A DNA stretch of 12,851 nt from an uncultured Oscillibacter sp. GTDB taxonomy: Bacteria; Bacillota; Clostridia; Oscillospirales; Oscillospiraceae. The stretch is taken from the NCBI GenBank assembly GCA_904393855.1, contig CAJFNE010000033.1, forward strand, positions 1-12,851, read 5' to 3'. The notes beneath the pieces are model-generated. The model worked only from the letters and a program-made list of their open reading frames with translations, had not been told where the DNA came from and did not search any database. Both the position numbers and the translations under genes were made by a program. Position 1 is the first letter of the stretch. Each line of letters opens with the position of its first letter. Below are positions 11,232-12,851 of the stretch, piece by piece.

Positions 11232-12634
11232 AAGACAAGAAACGCACGCTGATGCTGTATTCCCTGTACGACCACACCGGCATCGCCCGGTACCTGGAGG
11301 ACCAGGCCGCCCAGGGCTGGCGGCTGGAGAAGCTGGGCACCTGGGGGTGGGTGTTCCGCAGGACGGAGCCGCAGCGGCTCCACTACGCCGTCACCTACTT
11401 CCCCAAGGCCTCCGTCTACGACCCCGGCCCCAGCGAGGACCAGCAGGTCATGCAGGACTACTGCGCCGCCGCCGGGTGGGAGCTGGTGACCACCAACGGC
11501 CAGATGCAGATCTTCGTCAGCGAGGCGGAGAATCCCCCGCCGGTGGAGACGGACCCGGCGGTGCAGGTGGCCAACATCCACCGGGCCATGAAGCGCAGCT
11601 TCCTGCCCAGCTACCTGGTCCTCATGGGCCTCTCCGGGCTGATGTTCGCCATGCTGCTCTGGCAGCTGTGGACGGACCCCATCGACCTGCTCACCAGCAC
11701 CAACAACTTCTTCACCGCCTTCTTCTGGACGCTGCTGTTCGTCCTGTGCCTGGTGGAGGTCCTGGGCTACCTCCGCTGGCACCGGCGGGCCAGGCTGGCG
11801 GCCCGGGACGGGCAGTTCCTCCCCGTCCGCAGCCACAAGCGGTTCCAGCGCGCCGCCTTCTCCCTGGTGATCCTGGGTCTCGCGGCGTGGGTGCTGGCGT
11901 CGGTGCTGGACTCCCGGCGGGCGGTGGTGTTCGCCCTGTGCGGCGTGGTCTACGCGGCGGTGCTGTTCGGCTCCATCCGCCTCATCACGTGGTTTTTGAA
12001 GCGGCGGAAGGTGTCCGCTAAGGTAAACCGGGGCGTCACGCTCCTCTCCTCCGTGGTGGTCTCCTTCCTCTGCATCGTGGGGCTGGCTCTCGGCGTTCTG
12101 CGGATGGACGACGGCTGGCTGGGGGAGCACCAGGGGGCGGAGACCTACACCTGGTACGGCATGACCTGGGACGTGTACCACGACCAGCTGCCCCTCACCG
12201 TGGAGGACCTGACGGACGCGGCGGGAGCGGACTGGTACTCCTACGAGTGGACCGGGGACACCTCTCCCCTCCTGGCCCAGATGGAGTGCCGCCAGCGCCC
12301 CCGGCTGGACGCCCCGGAGGAGCTGGACCTGCCGGAGCTGGAGTACGAGCTGCTGAAGGTCCGGGCGCCCCTCTTCTACGACCTGTGCAAGGGAGATTTC
12401 ATCCAGTGGGCGGAACAGCACAACGACAAGCTCCCACAGGAGTATTGGGACGTCTACGAACCCGTGGACCCGGCCCCCTGGGGGGCGGAGGAGGTCTACC
12501 AGCTCTACCGGGCCGGCGAGCCCAGCGATCAGTACCTGGTCTGCTGGCCGGACCGGATCCTGGAGATCGACTTCGGCTGGACCCCCACGGCGGACCAGTG
12601 CGCCCTGGCAGCGGAGAAACTCCTGGCAGTCTGA
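11228..12634 (+). CDS. DUF2812-domain polytopic membrane protein
   Basis: The product has 468 residues. Residues 1-100 form a cytosolic DUF2812 domain (L8-MLYSLYDHTGIARYLEDQAA, then G30-WRLEKLGTWGWVFRR, Y53-AVTYFPKAS, G83-WELVTTNGQMQIF). Five membrane helices follow at about 128-148, 161-182, 209-227, 232-256 and 269-291. The last ~175 residues are soluble, rich in Asp, Glu, Trp and Tyr. Five helices after a cytosolic N-terminus place this tail outside the membrane. DUF2812 proteins are commonly encoded directly after a padR gene in gut Clostridia, as here, but their function is not established. Control by the PadR protein is the obvious inference. ATG 11228 has AAGGAG 8 bases upstream, inside padR. 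It is the last gene of the operon. Confidence 0.85.
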   Translation: MKDKKRTLMLYSLYDHTGIARYLEDQAAQGWRLEKLGTWGWVFRRTEPQRLHYAVTYFPKASVYDPGPSEDQQVMQDYCAAAGWELVTTNGQMQIFVSEAENPPPVETDPAVQVANIHRAMKRSFLPSYLVLMGLSGLMFAMLLWQLWTDPIDLLTSTNNFFTAFFWTLLFVLCLVEVLGYLRWHRRARLAARDGQFLPVRSHKRFQRAAFSLVILGLAAWVLASVLDSRRAVVFALCGVVYAAVLFGSIRLITWFLKRRKVSAKVNRGVTLLSSVVVSFLCIVGLALGVLRMDDGWLGEHQGAETYTWYGMTWDVYHDQLPLTVEDLTDAAGADWYSYEWTGDTSPLLAQMECRQRPRLDAPEELDLPELEYELLKVRAPLFYDLCKGDFIQWAEQHNDKLPQEYWDVYEPVDPAPWGAEEVYQLYRAGEPSDQYLVCWPDRILEIDFGWTPTADQCALAAEKLLAV

Positions 12635-12650
12635 GGGAACCCTCACGCAA

Positions 12651-12682
12651 AGGCGGGGAAGGCGATGCCTCCCCCGCTTTTT
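12651..12682 (+). terminator. rho-independent terminator of padR-DUF2812
   Basis: GCGGGGAAGGC (12653-12663), GAT loop, GCCTCCCCCGC (12667-12677) with a single A-C mismatch, then TTTTT (12678-12682). It lies 18 bases after the stop codon. Confidence 0.88.
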
Positions 12683-12851
12683 CCCGCCGGAAAGCCAATC
12701 TGCAACAAGACGTTGACAACGTGCAACGGAGCGGGGGCTGTTGTCCATGATCCCATACAACCTGACAAGCAGAATAACCAGATACGGTCACCAGGTACGC
12801 GGGCCGTCGAGGTCGCCGGCCCCCACAGGATTGCCAGCAGGAATCCCGGCA
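12683..12851. other. right-edge region without a supportable gene
   Basis: These 169 bases hold an inverted repeat ACGTT-GAC-AACGT (12710-12722) flanked by two TGCAAC copies (12701 and 12722). A TTGACA (12713-12718) has no -10 at 16-18 bases. A minus-strand frame enters from the right edge and stops after about 20 codons near 12790, but it cannot be told from chance. No tRNA or known RNA was recognised. Confidence 0.4.

Noticed and set aside
12713..12741. TTGACA at 12713 as a promoter
   Set aside because: No TATAAT-like sequence lies 16-18 bases downstream.
11192..12760. Long minus-strand open frame opposite the DUF2812 gene
   Set aside because: It mirrors the real gene, starts beyond a terminator, has no RBS and shows His/Gln/Arg/Gly-rich filler rather than any domain.
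1..12851. Defence island, prophage, insertion sequence, CRISPR or biosynthetic cluster
   Set aside because: No transposase, integrase, phage, nuclease-effector or spaced repeat signature was found; all genes fit core, spore or regulatory families.

Overview
The window is GC-rich (coding DNA clearly above 60 % by eye) and encodes the gene set of an endospore-forming Gram-positive bacterium: AbrB, SpmA/SpmB, a GerM-type lipoprotein, a sporulation-type D,D-carboxypeptidase and a CwlJ-GerQ germination pair. High GC, GTG/TTG starts, PadR-DUF2812 and LytTR modules, and a TIGR03905-type four-cysteine protein together suggest a gut Clostridia member of the Oscillospiraceae (Flavonifractor/Pseudoflavonifractor-like). 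That placement is inference from gene content, not from a marker gene. No mobile element, CRISPR array, rRNA or tRNA was seen. It looks like ordinary chromosome with short operons.

Left part (1-1850): the 3' end of rsmI meets abrB tail to tail at a shared terminator. This matches the rsmI/abrB neighbourhood of Bacillus. Divergent from abrB is the overlapping pair spmA-spmB. A 176-bp gap between the convergent ends of spmB and the GerM lipoprotein gene holds a 12-bp palindrome, an eight-unit AAGAN pentamer tract and a GC-rich hairpin.

Signal-transduction operon (1846-5195, minus strand): a short membrane-anchored ComEA-like helix-hairpin-helix protein, an OmpR/PhoB-family response regulator, a HAMP histidine kinase and a two-domain GerMN lipoprotein. 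The response-regulator start overlaps the comEA-like stop, and the lipoprotein start overlaps the kinase stop, each through an ATGA. The regulator-kinase-GerMN lipoprotein order is that of actinobacterial mtrA-mtrB-lpqB.

Spore/cell-wall block (5196-7869): dacF/dacA-like carboxypeptidase (plus), then convergent gerQ and cwlJ (minus, cwlJ first). CwlJ would cut cortex peptidoglycan during germination and GerQ would hold it in the coat. The carboxypeptidase and SpmA/B would act earlier, on cortex structure and core dehydration.

Regulatory/accessory block (7870-12682): a LytTR regulator with a small two-helix membrane protein; a lone GT4 glycosyltransferase; a four-cysteine TSCPD-type protein; and a padR-DUF2812 pair behind a strong sigma-A-like promoter that overlaps two copies of an ATCGATATTCGAT element. 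The last ~170 bases after the operon's terminator hold no gene I can support.

The parts most worth follow-up are the MtrAB-LpqB-like operon, the LytTR-membrane pair, the PadR operator arrangement with its DUF2812 partner, and the pentamer tract.
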